Shown here piece after piece: positions 36,495-44,971 of a stretch of 50,868 nucleotides of DNA. Every line of letters starts with the position of its first letter. Position 1 is the first letter of the stretch. This DNA comes from Archangium violaceum Cb vi76. Lineage in GTDB: Bacteria; Myxococcota; Myxococcia; Myxococcales; Myxococcaceae. The notes under the pieces are model-generated. The model was not told the DNA's origin. It worked only from the letters and a program-made list of their open reading frames with translations, and did no database searches. The stretch is taken from positions 1-50,868 of the forward strand of contig NZ_JPMI01000273.1 of NCBI RefSeq assembly GCF_000733295.1, read 5' to 3'. The position numbers were made by a program, and so were the translations under genes.

Positions 36495-36962
36495 ATGAGT
36501 CGCAACGTCTGGACGCGGATTCTCGTGGTACTTGCCGCACTCCCGTTGGGTGCGTGCACGACCTTTTCCGGAGGGCACATCCCGCCCAGTGCATTTGAGT
36601 TCCACGACATCGTGTCCCATGAAGGAAAAGGGCCGGGTGGGTGGAAGGTGGCTCAGGTGAACATCCTCCTGTCCCGGGCCTCTCAACGCAGACCGCTGTA
36701 TGCATGGTGCGATGTCGAGGTCGGAGTGCCCTTCGCCAACAAGCAGCGCTCCATCTCGAATACGGTCGCACAGCAGAGAGCCTCCGGTGCCGCGGACGAG
36801 TCCGCTCGAGTGGTCTTGCTTGGACATGAGACCGTCACGGCCATTGCTTGCGAGCACTTCCGGCTGGGAATGTCGAGACGCCTGAACGAGTCCATCAAAG
36901 GCGTCAAGGTGACGAAATTCGCCACACTCGGAATCAAGCCCAGATCCTTCCCCGAGGACTGA
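36495..36962 (+). CDS. Unknown lipoprotein
   Basis: A 155-residue protein with a type II signal peptide (ILVVLAALPLGAC, lipobox Cys21). The mature part has no motif I recognise; it contains GGWKVAQVNILLSRASQRRP and ends in a basic stretch (KVTKFATLGIKPRSF). The ATG follows a G-rich ribosome-binding site. The next gene begins 13 nt downstream in the same direction and is cytosolic, an arrangement similar to the lipoprotein pair at 32283-34141, though no nuclease-like motif is visible here. Confidence 0.65.
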   Translation: MSRNVWTRILVVLAALPLGACTTFSGGHIPPSAFEFHDIVSHEGKGPGGWKVAQVNILLSRASQRRPLYAWCDVEVGVPFANKQRSISNTVAQQRASGAADESARVVLLGHETVTAIACEHFRLGMSRRLNESIKGVKVTKFATLGIKPRSFPED

Positions 36963-36975
36963 AAGTCAGAGCCCC

Positions 36976-37554
36976 ATGGACGCACCTTTTTCCGTGGAAG
37001 CCCTCATCGAACTCGTGCACCGCTACTACCCGGTGGGAATCCACGGTGACGACCCGCGACACAGGACGAGTGAGGAGTTCCTCAGGTTGGATGCCTTGCG
37101 CCGGGCGGCCCAGAGAGACGATACGGCGTGGCAGCGCTTCCTTCGGCGGATTCGCGAGCAGCTTCCCGAGTGCACGGTGTGGGATTTGCCGGGTCTTCCC
37201 TATGACCCGAGCCGTCGTGTCCGGGTCTACCTGCCCGACTCCCAGGTGCCCGCGGGGGAGCACAAGGCCGTGGTGGTGCTCACGAGCATTCTCGCGCCAG
37301 TTCACCTCCTCCACGCCTCGCGGGAGGTGGACCTGGACGAGGAACGGTCGGCCTCCCAGGAATGGTTTCCTCCACTTCCATCCGAGTACCAGCCGTACGA
37401 GGCGAAGCTGGAGGCACTCGCCCAGGAGTCGTTCGGCTCCGTCCGGCTGCCCAACGACGTGCTCTTCACGCCCGTGCCGGATCTCCAGATTGGCAACACA
37501 GGGTTTGGAAAGGTGAGGCTTCTTCACTGCCTCTTCTCCGATGACCTCTGGTGA
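36976..37554 (+). CDS. Unknown soluble protein
   Basis: A 192-residue protein without signal peptide or membrane helix. It is mainly acidic with Tyr/Pro-rich segments (PVGIHGDDPRHRTSEEFLRL, WDLPGLPYDPSRRVRVYLP). The C-terminus FGKVRLLHCLFSDDLW lies 1 nt from the convergent Cys-rich gene. It follows the lipoprotein by 13 nt. I do not recognise a family. A partner or immunity role to the lipoprotein is possible but rests only on adjacency. Confidence 0.6.
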   Translation: MDAPFSVEALIELVHRYYPVGIHGDDPRHRTSEEFLRLDALRRAAQRDDTAWQRFLRRIREQLPECTVWDLPGLPYDPSRRVRVYLPDSQVPAGEHKAVVVLTSILAPVHLLHASREVDLDEERSASQEWFPPLPSEYQPYEAKLEALAQESFGSVRLPNDVLFTPVPDLQIGNTGFGKVRLLHCLFSDDLW

Positions 37555-37555
37555 G

Positions 37556-38443
37556 CTACTCGGACCGTGTGCTCGGCAGACACACCCACTGCTGGCCAGA
37601 TGGGTTGCTCCCACACGCGAAGCCCGGCTCACAGACCGGTGGTCCCTCTGGCGAGCACGCCTTGCGGCACTGGAACAAGAAGCAGGCCGAGTCCTCGGGG
37701 CAGGGCAGCGTGCTCCGGCCACATCGGCGTAGACACTGCATCCAGATTTTGCCCGGGGTCGTCGGGTAGGTACTCCGGGTGCAGGACATCCCCTGGGGAC
37801 AGGGATTCAGCTCGCAGTCCTGGCCGTGGACCGTCATGCAGACGGAGCCATGCCCTCCCATCAGGGAGACGCACCGTTGGCCCTCGGGGCAGGCGCGGCC
37901 CTCGCAGGTAGGCACGCAGGAGGGAGCGTGGTCCCCCTCCTTGCAGACGTACCCCTCGGGACAACTGGAGGGCTCATGCAGACGGCAGGGCCGGCCACAG
38001 AATCCCGAGCAGATGAGGCCCTTCTCACACCCGTCCACGAGAAGGGCGGGATGCTCCTCGCAGAGCTCGCCCTCCTTGCGGCTGCCCTGCAGCGAGCAGA
38101 CGCGGATGAGGTCCTCCTTGTTGCTGGCCCTCAGGGTCCGGCAGGCGAAGTCCTCCGGACAGTCCTGGTCTGCCCAGCACGTGCTGTCGGTGCAGTACTG
38201 GCGCCCCGTCCGCAGGTTGTGGAAGCAGCGGAGCTGCGACTCGCAGTCCGCATCCGTGCGGCAGTCCTGCTCGTAGGTACGCAGGCCCTGACGCACCTGC
38301 GGCGAAAGCATGGGCACGAGGATGTGTCCCTCGGGAGGGGAGGGCTGGGTGCCTTGGTGGAACATGGCCAGGTAGAGCAGTCCCAGCAAGGGCAGCGGCA
38401 GCAGCAGGCCGAGCAGGCCTGGGAGAACCGTGCGCCAGTTCAT
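37556..38443 (-). CDS. Cys-rich membrane-anchored or secreted protein
   Basis: A 295-residue protein with an N-terminal hydrophobic segment (LPGLLGLLLPLPLLGLLYL) as signal or anchor, followed by an extracellular region full of cysteines in short spaced pairs: DCRTDADCESQLRC, CWADQDCPEDFAC, CSGFCGRPC, SCPEGYVC, ACPEGQRC, PCPQGMSC. This Cxx(D/G)xxC style recurs in myxobacterial surface proteins and in the tail of the subtilase at 22262-24718. It is likely disulfide-bonded. No enzyme motif is visible and the function is unknown. A disrupted lipoprotein gene ends 19 nt upstream in the same direction. Confidence 0.72.
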   Translation of the reverse strand: MNWRTVLPGLLGLLLPLPLLGLLYLAMFHQGTQPSPPEGHILVPMLSPQVRQGLRTYEQDCRTDADCESQLRCFHNLRTGRQYCTDSTCWADQDCPEDFACRTLRASNKEDLIRVCSLQGSRKEGELCEEHPALLVDGCEKGLICSGFCGRPCRLHEPSSCPEGYVCKEGDHAPSCVPTCEGRACPEGQRCVSLMGGHGSVCMTVHGQDCELNPCPQGMSCTRSTYPTTPGKIWMQCLRRCGRSTLPCPEDSACFLFQCRKACSPEGPPVCEPGFACGSNPSGQQWVCLPSTRSE

Positions 38444-38462
38444 CCACCCACCCCCATGGCTG

Positions 38463-38706
38463 CTACCTGGGAGGCTGGCACTCCAGCGGACACGACCGCT
38501 GCTCGCTGCTCGGCCTGCTCCAGAAGTCCTCGCCGCATTCCTCCCACTCCTCCTCCTCCTCGAGTGTGCAGTTCTGATTCGACAGGTACTGCCTCATGTC
38601 CTTGGCCAGGGCTTCGTCGATGGTGCCCTCCGCGCCCCCAGGCATGCGGACAACCCGTTTCCAGCACGAGCAGCGGAACCAGTAGCAGCAGCCTTCGCGG
38701 CATCAT
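38463..38706 (-). pseudogene. Lipoprotein gene with single-base frameshift in a G run
   Basis: One frame gives a lipoprotein signal, MMPRRLLLLVPLLVLETGC; the next frame gives a plausible mature part, EGTIDEALAKDMRQYLSNQN and CTLEEEEEWEECGEDFW. They join if one G is removed from the run TGGGGG at about 38636-38641 (CPHAWG-AEGTID). Read as it stands, the signal frame runs out of phase into an unlikely sequence. It is either an inactive gene, a slippage-variable gene or a read error. It lies 19 nt upstream of the Cys-rich protein gene. The start is 38706 or 38703 after GGGAGGGG. Confidence 0.55.
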
Positions 38707-38955
38707 CCCCTCCCAGTGGTCCGGGTGACATCGGGACACCTGACGTATCAGGAGCAACGCGCGTCGAGACTTCATGGGATTGACGCCATGCCCATGCGCA
38801 AACCCTGGAGACGTCGGAGGAAAGGCAGCGCTGGAGCGGGTGGTCCTGGACGCGAGACCGGCGCCTGCGTCCGTTGGAGTCTGCGGTCCCGTGACTGCGG
38901 GAGTCAAGTCGGCCGGGCTACCTCGCGAGTCATCATCTGTGATAGACCGGGGCGC

Positions 38956-40146
38956 ATGCTCCCCCTGCTCTGGCTGTTGCTCGCTGTGCCCACGTCTCCC
39001 CCCGCCGTGTCCTCGCCCGTGGACCCGGCCTTCCTGTCACTGGCCCGGGAGGTGGAGGCCGCGCTTCTCGCCGGAGACGAGGCCACCCTGGATGCGCGGC
39101 TCGATGGAGAGCAGTTCCTCCAGCGTGTGACGCGGGGCCTGCCGGTCTCGAGCACCTTCCTCGAGGCGCTGACCGGCGAGGTGCGCGCGGACGGATGGCC
39201 CATGGGCCGCCGGTTGTTGGGCTCGAAAGGGCAGGGCCTTCATGCCCGGCTGCTCCAGGTGCGCATGCGGGGGCGCACGCCCTTCGCGCTCTTCCGTATC
39301 CTGTCCGGCTCGGGGTTGAACTACCTCGAGCTGGAATTGGGCCGCAACGCCCGGAACGAGGCCGTCATCGTCGACCTCTTCCCCTACCTGGAGGGCGAGC
39401 GCATCAGCGAGTCCATGTGGCGGGTGTTCCTGCTGGCCGCGGCCGAACGCGGGCAGTGTCTCACCCAGAAGCTGCGCGGCGTGGAGCGGCAATGGGTGGA
39501 GCAGCTGCCGCGGTGGCGGCGCATCGAGCGCCTGCTCGGAGCGGGCCAGGGCCGCGAGGCGGTGGAGGAGATGGACCGGCTTCCGCCGCGGGTGCGCGGG
39601 GAGAAGTTCGTGCAGCTCAAGCGCCTGGAGGTGCTCGCGTCGCTGGACGAGGCGGAGTACGCGCTGGGGCTGCTGGCCTTCGAGAAGGCCTTCCCCCAGG
39701 AGCCGCTGCTGGACCTGTTCGCGTTGGACAACCCGATGCTGCGTGGAGAGAGCGCGGTGATGATGGCGGCGATCGACCGGCTCGACCGGAGGGTGGCGGA
39801 CCCCTACATGGATTACCTGCGGGGCCGGATGCTGCACGGGCAGGACGATCTGGAGGGGGCGAAGCGCTTGTTGCAGAAGGCGCTCGAGGAGGACCCGGGG
39901 TTGTGGGAGCCCCGGGTGGAGTTGCTGAGCGTGGCCATCGAGGAGGCGGACCACGCGGGCGCGGTGCACATTCTCGAGGAGATGGAGCGCGGAGCGGGAG
40001 GGCGTCAGATGCGGGTGCGCATCCAGGAGGGGCCGCAAGCCAGGGCCTTCATGGAGTCGGCGGAGTACAAGGCGTGGCTCGAGCGGCAGCGCGCGCGGGA
40101 GGGCCGGGACGGCGGCTCCGAGGTGGCGGAGCCCGCCGGGCCCTGA
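38956..40146 (+). CDS. Exported TPR-like protein
   Basis: A 396-residue protein with a probable signal peptide (MLPLLWLLLAVPTSPPAVSS). The C-terminal half is helical with tetratricopeptide-like spacing (AEYALGLLAFEKAFPQEPLL, AKRLLQKALEEDPGLWEPRV). The N-terminal half (about 30-180) is a beta-rich module I do not recognise. No catalytic residues stand out. TGTGATAGACC lies about 12 nt before ATG 38956 and could be a -10 region giving a very short leader. Open frame upstream to 38716 is judged non-coding. Convergent with the Ser/Thr kinase gene, 18 nt apart. Confidence 0.75.
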   Translation: MLPLLWLLLAVPTSPPAVSSPVDPAFLSLAREVEAALLAGDEATLDARLDGEQFLQRVTRGLPVSSTFLEALTGEVRADGWPMGRRLLGSKGQGLHARLLQVRMRGRTPFALFRILSGSGLNYLELELGRNARNEAVIVDLFPYLEGERISESMWRVFLLAAAERGQCLTQKLRGVERQWVEQLPRWRRIERLLGAGQGREAVEEMDRLPPRVRGEKFVQLKRLEVLASLDEAEYALGLLAFEKAFPQEPLLDLFALDNPMLRGESAVMMAAIDRLDRRVADPYMDYLRGRMLHGQDDLEGAKRLLQKALEEDPGLWEPRVELLSVAIEEADHAGAVHILEEMERGAGGRQMRVRIQEGPQARAFMESAEYKAWLERQRAREGRDGGSEVAEPAGP

Positions 40147-40164
40147 AGAGAGGACCGCGGGGCT

Positions 40165-42081
40165 TCAATCCTCGAAGACGAAGCGGTCGACGGCCACCAG
40201 CGGAACGGTGCGCGGCAGCCGCGCGTAGCCGGGGGGGCCCACCCTGGACTCATAGGTGCCATCCCGGTTCATGAGGTTGAAGCACACGGGCATCTCCCGT
40301 CCATCCGGCAGCTTCACCTTGTCCCAGCGGCCGAAGATCTGCTTGCGCCCTTCGTTGTCCGTCCCGTTGCCGGTCACCCACAGCCGGCCGTAGAGCATCG
40401 AGCCCCGCGGGATGCCACCGAACTCACGGACGAAACTGCTGATGACGGGGCCATCCGCGTAGTTGTCCCCGCCGAGCGCAAGCGGCTTGGTGACATCGAG
40501 CCAGGCCTCCCGTCCATCATGGATGTCGATGCGCAGGGCCTTCATGGCGGCGAGGGCCTCGGGAGGGCAGGGGCCTCGCTGGGGTTTGAGCTGGGCACCC
40601 GCGCAGGCGGTTCCGCCCTGGACCAGGCAGATCAGCAGCGCTCGCTTCCAGGCATCGGAGGAGGCCGTCTGGGGAGGGGAGGGCCGCTGCTCGGGCTGGG
40701 GGCTTCCAGGTCCGTTCTTCTTCTTCATCGACGCTTCATCCTTTTGTCGCACTGGGGGAGTGGCCGCGGGGGCGACGTCCGCCGGGGAGGGCGGGGCCGC
40801 GGTGGGCGCAGTGTCCGGTGCGTCCGTTCCGGGCGCCACTTCCTGAACCACTGCGGGCGGGTGGTGTCTGGCTACCTGAGCGGTGGGGTGGGGGGACGAA
40901 GGTGGGGCTTCCGGTGGCGTGCCCCACCTCGTCACGAGCTGAGTGAAGAGGAGCACTGCCGCCGTGAGGCCCACCAGGGCCGCGAGTCCCGCGAGCGGGG
41001 CCAACCGCCAGCGCGGTGGCCGCTCCGGAGAGGGCGGAGAATGTGGCGGCTGCTCCCGCACGGGAGGCGGAGGCGGCCGGCGGATGCTCCGCTTGGAGGT
41101 GACCGCTCCCTCGGGCCCTTCCGCCGTGGGTGACTCGTCCCATTCGAAGACGCTGGCCTCCCAGGACTCGCGCCCTCCGAAGGTGACAGCCGCCAGCAGG
41201 GCCGCGTGCGTCTCCTCACCATCGCGGTAGCGCGCCTCGGGGTGCCGGGCCATCAGCCTCATGACGACGTCGCTGAAGGCGCGTGGCACCCGGGGGTTGA
41301 CGTCGATGGGCGCCACCGGCTCCCGGTGCGCGATGTCCAGGTACTGCATGAACTTCATGTCCCCCGGAGGGAAGGGGTAGTGCCCCGTGAGCGCCCGGTA
41401 CAGGCACACCCCCAGCGCGTACAGCTCGTCCGCCGGCCTGTAGGCATAGCGCGCCCGGGGGTTGTCCTCCCGGGCCAGCCAGAAGCACGCGGCCTCGGGG
41501 CTGCGCAGGTGGGTGGTGCCCGGAGGCAGCGGCGTCTCGGTGAGCGTCCCCGCCCCTTCGTAGTCGCCCGAGCCGAAGTCCACCAGCACGGGGCGCGTGT
41601 CCGTCTCCCGGACGAGCAGGTGCTCGGGCTTGAGGTCGCGGTGCAGGACGCCCCGCTTGTGCAGCGTGCCCAACGCCAGGGCGGCCTCCGCGCTCACGTA
41701 GGCCACGCGCGCGAAGTCGGGGTTGTGCTCCTCCACCCACAGGTGCAGGGGCAGGCCGGGCACGAGATCCAGCACCAGGAAGAGGTGTCCCCGGGCCGGG
41801 TGGGGCCAGCGGCCGACGCCCAGGCAGCGCACCACGTTGGGGTGCACCGCCTTGTCCATGAGCAGGGCCGCCTCGCGTCCAGCCCGCACGTCCGCGGGGT
41901 TGAGGAACACCTTGATGGCGCAGAAGGTGCCCGGCTGCGTCACCGACTCCGCCCGGTAGACGGCCCCATAACCTCCCACCCCCAGCTTCTCTCCGAGGCG
42001 CCAGCCGGCCACCACCGTGCCGGGCTCGAGCCATGCCACGTTCAGGATGGGCTCGTTCATGTCCAATCGCTCCCCGTTCAT
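40165..42081 (-). CDS. Ser/Thr protein kinase with transmembrane helix and extracellular domain
   Basis: A 638-residue membrane kinase. The kinase domain (about 20-300) has the glycine loop LGVGGYGAVY, Lys57 (CAIKVF), HRDLKPEHLL (His147, Asp149), DFGSGD and ADELYALGVCLYRALTG, all intact. After a Pro-rich linker there is one transmembrane helix (LAGLAALVGLTAAVLLF), then a Pro/Ala-rich periplasmic stretch and a C-terminal domain of about 140 residues with LICLVQGGTACAGAQLKP and GRWDKVKLPDGREMPVCF, possibly a sensor. ATG 42081 overlaps the stop of the DUF2381-like gene (ATGA), so the two are translationally coupled; ATG 42060 is an alternative. Confidence 0.9.
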   Translation of the reverse strand: MNGERLDMNEPILNVAWLEPGTVVAGWRLGEKLGVGGYGAVYRAESVTQPGTFCAIKVFLNPADVRAGREAALLMDKAVHPNVVRCLGVGRWPHPARGHLFLVLDLVPGLPLHLWVEEHNPDFARVAYVSAEAALALGTLHKRGVLHRDLKPEHLLVRETDTRPVLVDFGSGDYEGAGTLTETPLPPGTTHLRSPEAACFWLAREDNPRARYAYRPADELYALGVCLYRALTGHYPFPPGDMKFMQYLDIAHREPVAPIDVNPRVPRAFSDVVMRLMARHPEARYRDGEETHAALLAAVTFGGRESWEASVFEWDESPTAEGPEGAVTSKRSIRRPPPPPVREQPPHSPPSPERPPRWRLAPLAGLAALVGLTAAVLLFTQLVTRWGTPPEAPPSSPHPTAQVARHHPPAVVQEVAPGTDAPDTAPTAAPPSPADVAPAATPPVRQKDEASMKKKNGPGSPQPEQRPSPPQTASSDAWKRALLICLVQGGTACAGAQLKPQRGPCPPEALAAMKALRIDIHDGREAWLDVTKPLALGGDNYADGPVISSFVREFGGIPRGSMLYGRLWVTGNGTDNEGRKQIFGRWDKVKLPDGREMPVCFNLMNRDGTYESRVGPPGYARLPRTVPLVAVDRFVFED

Positions 42082-42821
42082 AGATTCACGTCTCCGGCCC
42101 GCACGGTGGGCCCACCGTTCCGCTCCCGCAGCTCCAGCCGGAGCGTCCGGGGCGGTGCGCCGGGAACACGCTCCACCTCGAAGACCACGGTGCGCTTCTC
42201 CCCCGGGCTGAGCTGTGTCCCCTCCATCCACACCGGGAAGCGGCCCACCACGCCACCGCGTGCATCCAACAGCCAGGCCTCGCCCGGCACCCATGGCGTC
42301 GTGGCCGCCGGGGACAACTCCAGCGTCATGGCCACCACGGCCAGCGTCTCGGCGAGGTAGAGGGTTCTCTCGTCGATGGAGATCGGATCCTCGGGGGAGG
42401 GCGCGTCGGGGCCCTTCCACCACGCGACGGTGACGCCGCCGCGGCGCAGTCGTCCCGAGAGCACCAGCCGCGCGAGCAGCCCCGGCTCCTCGTGGGCGTG
42501 GGCGTCCTCGGGCCGGAGCGGAGGCGACCCGGTGTTCATGGCTTCGGGCCGTGCGGTCCCGGGTTCGGCCGTCAGGGTGGGTGTACCCGGCTCGCCGTTG
42601 CGCCGCGAGAGGGCCGCCGGGTCGAGCGGGGGGATGAAGCGGAACGTGGGGGGAGTGCCTGGGGCGGCGTGGCCCGGCGGGGCCGGTGGGGAGGTGACCT
42701 CTGGAATCACCTCCTGTGTGGGGCGGGGTCGCGGGGAGGTGACCTGGGGAAGCGGGAGAGTCGGCGGGTCCGCGGACAGGGCGGCGAGCAGGGCGAGGTG
42801 ACCGCAGAGGGTGGGCAGCAT
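42078..42821 (-). CDS. DUF2381-like protein coupled to the Ser/Thr kinase
   Basis: A 247-residue protein with a signal peptide-like start (MLPTLCGHLALLAALSA), a Pro-rich linker, and a C-terminal half that matches the end of myxobacterial DUF2381 proteins by recall: GEAWLLDARGGVVGRFPVWM, then QLSPGEKRTVVFEVE and LRLELRERNGGP. The usual DUF2381 N-terminal half seems replaced by the Pro-rich stretch. These proteins are typically encoded beside Ser/Thr kinases; here the stop overlaps the kinase start by 4 nt. Role probably as exported partner or ligand-binding component of the kinase; this is inference. Confidence 0.65.
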   Translation of the reverse strand: MLPTLCGHLALLAALSADPPTLPLPQVTSPRPRPTQEVIPEVTSPPAPPGHAAPGTPPTFRFIPPLDPAALSRRNGEPGTPTLTAEPGTARPEAMNTGSPPLRPEDAHAHEEPGLLARLVLSGRLRRGGVTVAWWKGPDAPSPEDPISIDERTLYLAETLAVVAMTLELSPAATTPWVPGEAWLLDARGGVVGRFPVWMEGTQLSPGEKRTVVFEVERVPGAPPRTLRLELRERNGGPTVRAGDVNL

Positions 42822-42913
42822 GGGCTGGGAACTTCCTGCCGCCGAACCTGCGAGGTCAAGCCGGAATGCACGGAGATGTTCGCCCCGGAGGCGAGAGACC
42901 TGGAGCCGTGTCC

Positions 42914-43741
42914 CTACGGCTCGCCGGGCTCCACCTCGTCATCCTCCACCTCGTAACCATCGGCCATGGAGAGGGGGTAGAGGGCGTGGTGTTGGATGTT
43001 GGGGTGATACACCGCGAGATAGGGCTCAGCCGCGATGGACACCCAGGCCCATCTGGCGGGCGTGGGTTGGGCCTTCCACCAGGCCTCTGCTTCCTCGCGC
43101 GTGGCGAAGGACGCGACGGCGGCGGGTGGATGTCTCTTCTTGAGATCGGCGAGGTGGTACCCGAGGTCGCGGACGCGCGGTAGACGGAAGATGCCCACCC
43201 GCTCGTCATGGACGACCCAGTGATAGGCGTCTGCGATCAGCACACTGGCGGAATCGGGAGGAATGGGCTGATTCTCGAGCCATGCCTTCGCTGCCTTCTC
43301 CGTCTCGAACGAGGCAATGACATACGGAGGTGCATCCGCTTCCAGATGCTCGAGATATTCATTGAATGCGCGGTGCTGCCCGGTCGAGGAGATGAAATGG
43401 AGTGTGTCCACGATGGCCTGGAGCACCTCCTTGTCTCGGGTGGAATCGGCCTCGTCGCGGCGCCCCGTGAGGAAGTTCCTCGTGCTGTTCAGCTGCTCCT
43501 CGAGACTCGCGAAGTCATTTCCAGGTGTTTCGAATGTGCCGGGCGGCGGGTGACCGCGAGCTTCGAGAGCCCTGCGGAAGTCCTCGAAGCGATACGGTTG
43601 GCCAGTCGCGTAGACGAAGAGGAGCGCATCTCGTGCCAATCCGAGGAGTCGCCTGTGCTCCGGAGATGGATGTGCGACCCATTGTTTCCCAACCGCTTCT
43701 TGTGTGTCGTACAGCTCGTATGGAAGGGGCCGGTATGTCAT
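42914..43741 (-). CDS. Unknown protein with an internal duplicated segment
   Basis: A 275-residue soluble protein. Two segments repeat: ASFETEKAAKAWLENQPIP...AYHWVVHDERVGIFRLP and ASFATREEAEAWWKAQPTP...PYLAVYHPNIQHHALYP, about 80 residues apart, which suggests a duplicated small alpha/beta unit. The N-terminal half is helical (TYRPLPYELYDTQEAVGKQW). The family is unknown to me. ATG 43741 is chosen because upstream in-frame sequence to 43987 overlaps the divergent GH19 gene and looks non-coding. It ends with an acidic tail (DGYEVEDDEVEPGEP). It is less GC-rich than its neighbours, so an immunity-type or acquired gene is possible. Confidence 0.68.
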   Translation of the reverse strand: MTYRPLPYELYDTQEAVGKQWVAHPSPEHRRLLGLARDALLFVYATGQPYRFEDFRRALEARGHPPPGTFETPGNDFASLEEQLNSTRNFLTGRRDEADSTRDKEVLQAIVDTLHFISSTGQHRAFNEYLEHLEADAPPYVIASFETEKAAKAWLENQPIPPDSASVLIADAYHWVVHDERVGIFRLPRVRDLGYHLADLKKRHPPAAVASFATREEAEAWWKAQPTPARWAWVSIAAEPYLAVYHPNIQHHALYPLSMADGYEVEDDEVEPGEP

Positions 43742-43967
43742 GGCTTCACCCGCGCAAGCTGGGAGCCGAGGCTCATGGCCATGAGCCTCCAGTCCGATGT
43801 CGTTTTCACGCGGCGACCATCCATGCCACGCAGTCGGACGTCCAACCGTTTCTTCTGTTGCTCGCCGGTAGGGCGGGTGATGCGTGGCTGGTCCGACCGG
43901 CGGGCTGCTCACGAATCCGCGGGCCCCCCTCCATCGTGAAAGTGACATTCCACGCGGAGGTTTTCCG

Positions 43968-44777
43968 ATGCCCCCCTCGCTCGACATCTCGTCCCTTCAA
44001 TCCTCCACCACGCCTCGCGAATTGCGTCTGGAGTCGCGTGGCCCGGAGGTCGCCGAGCTGCAACGCAAGCTCCTGGCGGCCGGCTTCGACGCGGGGGTGG
44101 CGGATGGCATCTTCGGCCGGAGGACCCAGGCCGCCGTGAAGGCCTTCCAGCAGTCCAGGGGCCTGGTCGTGGATGGCATCGTCGGGACGCGGACCTGGAC
44201 CGCGCTCGGTGTCCACGTCGAGGGCGAGCCTCCCGAGGTCCCCATCACCGTGCGGCTCAACGAGAAGCAGCTCCGGGAGATCATGCCCCGGTTGCTCGCC
44301 AGCCGTGCCGGCGAGTGCCTGCCTCACCTCGACGCGGCCATGGTCGAGGCCGACATCCTCACCCCCCAGCGCCAGGCGGCCTTCCTCGCCCAGCTCGCCC
44401 ACGAGAGCGCCGAGCTGCGCTTCTTCGAGGAACTCGCCACCGGTGAGGCGTACGAGGGCCGTAGGGATCTGGGCAACACGAGGCCGGGCGATGGCATGCG
44501 CTACAAGGGCCGCGGCCCCATCCAGCTCACGGGCCGGAACAACTACCGGGCCGCGGGCCGTGCCCTGGGCATCGATCTGGAGGGCAACCCCCAGCGGGCC
44601 GCCGATGTCGACGTGGGCTTCCGCGTCGCGGCCTGGTTCTGGACGAGCCGGGGACTCAACGCGCTCGCGGACGTGGGCGACTTCCGGGAGATCACCCGCC
44701 GCATCAATGGCGGCTTCAACGGGCTCGCGCAGCGCGAGGCCTACTACCGGCGCGCCCTGGAGGTCCTCACCCACTGA
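43968..44777 (+). CDS. GH19 lysozyme/chitinase-like peptidoglycan hydrolase
   Basis: A 269-residue enzyme with an N-terminal PG_binding_1 domain (about 21-82: LRLESRGPEVAELQRKLLAA, then DGIFGRRTQAAVKAFQQSRG) and a C-terminal GH19 domain. The catalytic Glu is probably Glu146 in QLAHESAEL, with a second Glu in FFEELATGEAYEGR and the substrate segment YKGRGPIQLTGRNNYR. It would cleave the glycan of peptidoglycan or chitin. It has no signal peptide, like phage endolysins and some secretion-system effectors. ATG 43968 has GGAGG 7 nt upstream. Confidence 0.88.
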   Translation: MPPSLDISSLQSSTTPRELRLESRGPEVAELQRKLLAAGFDAGVADGIFGRRTQAAVKAFQQSRGLVVDGIVGTRTWTALGVHVEGEPPEVPITVRLNEKQLREIMPRLLASRAGECLPHLDAAMVEADILTPQRQAAFLAQLAHESAELRFFEELATGEAYEGRRDLGNTRPGDGMRYKGRGPIQLTGRNNYRAAGRALGIDLEGNPQRAADVDVGFRVAAWFWTSRGLNALADVGDFREITRRINGGFNGLAQREAYYRRALEVLTH

Positions 44778-44971
44778 GCCGGGTGCGGTGCCCGGGCTCC
44801 CTGCGTTGTACCGGGGTGTGACAAGAACGTTTTCAGACCGCTGGAGCACCCTGTCCGGTTTCGCACGGCGGAGACGTTGACCCACGAGCATCCGGGGCGT
44901 TGATCCGTTCAGCAGCCGGGGCTCCAGGAGGCCCCCCCGTCTGGCTCGGGGCCCCGGGTGTGTTACCGCTT

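Noticed and set aside
36353-36598. Small frame translating the palindromic repeat (PHPLSPRERDGVRV)
   Set aside because: Repeat-derived and out of frame with the real lipoprotein gene.
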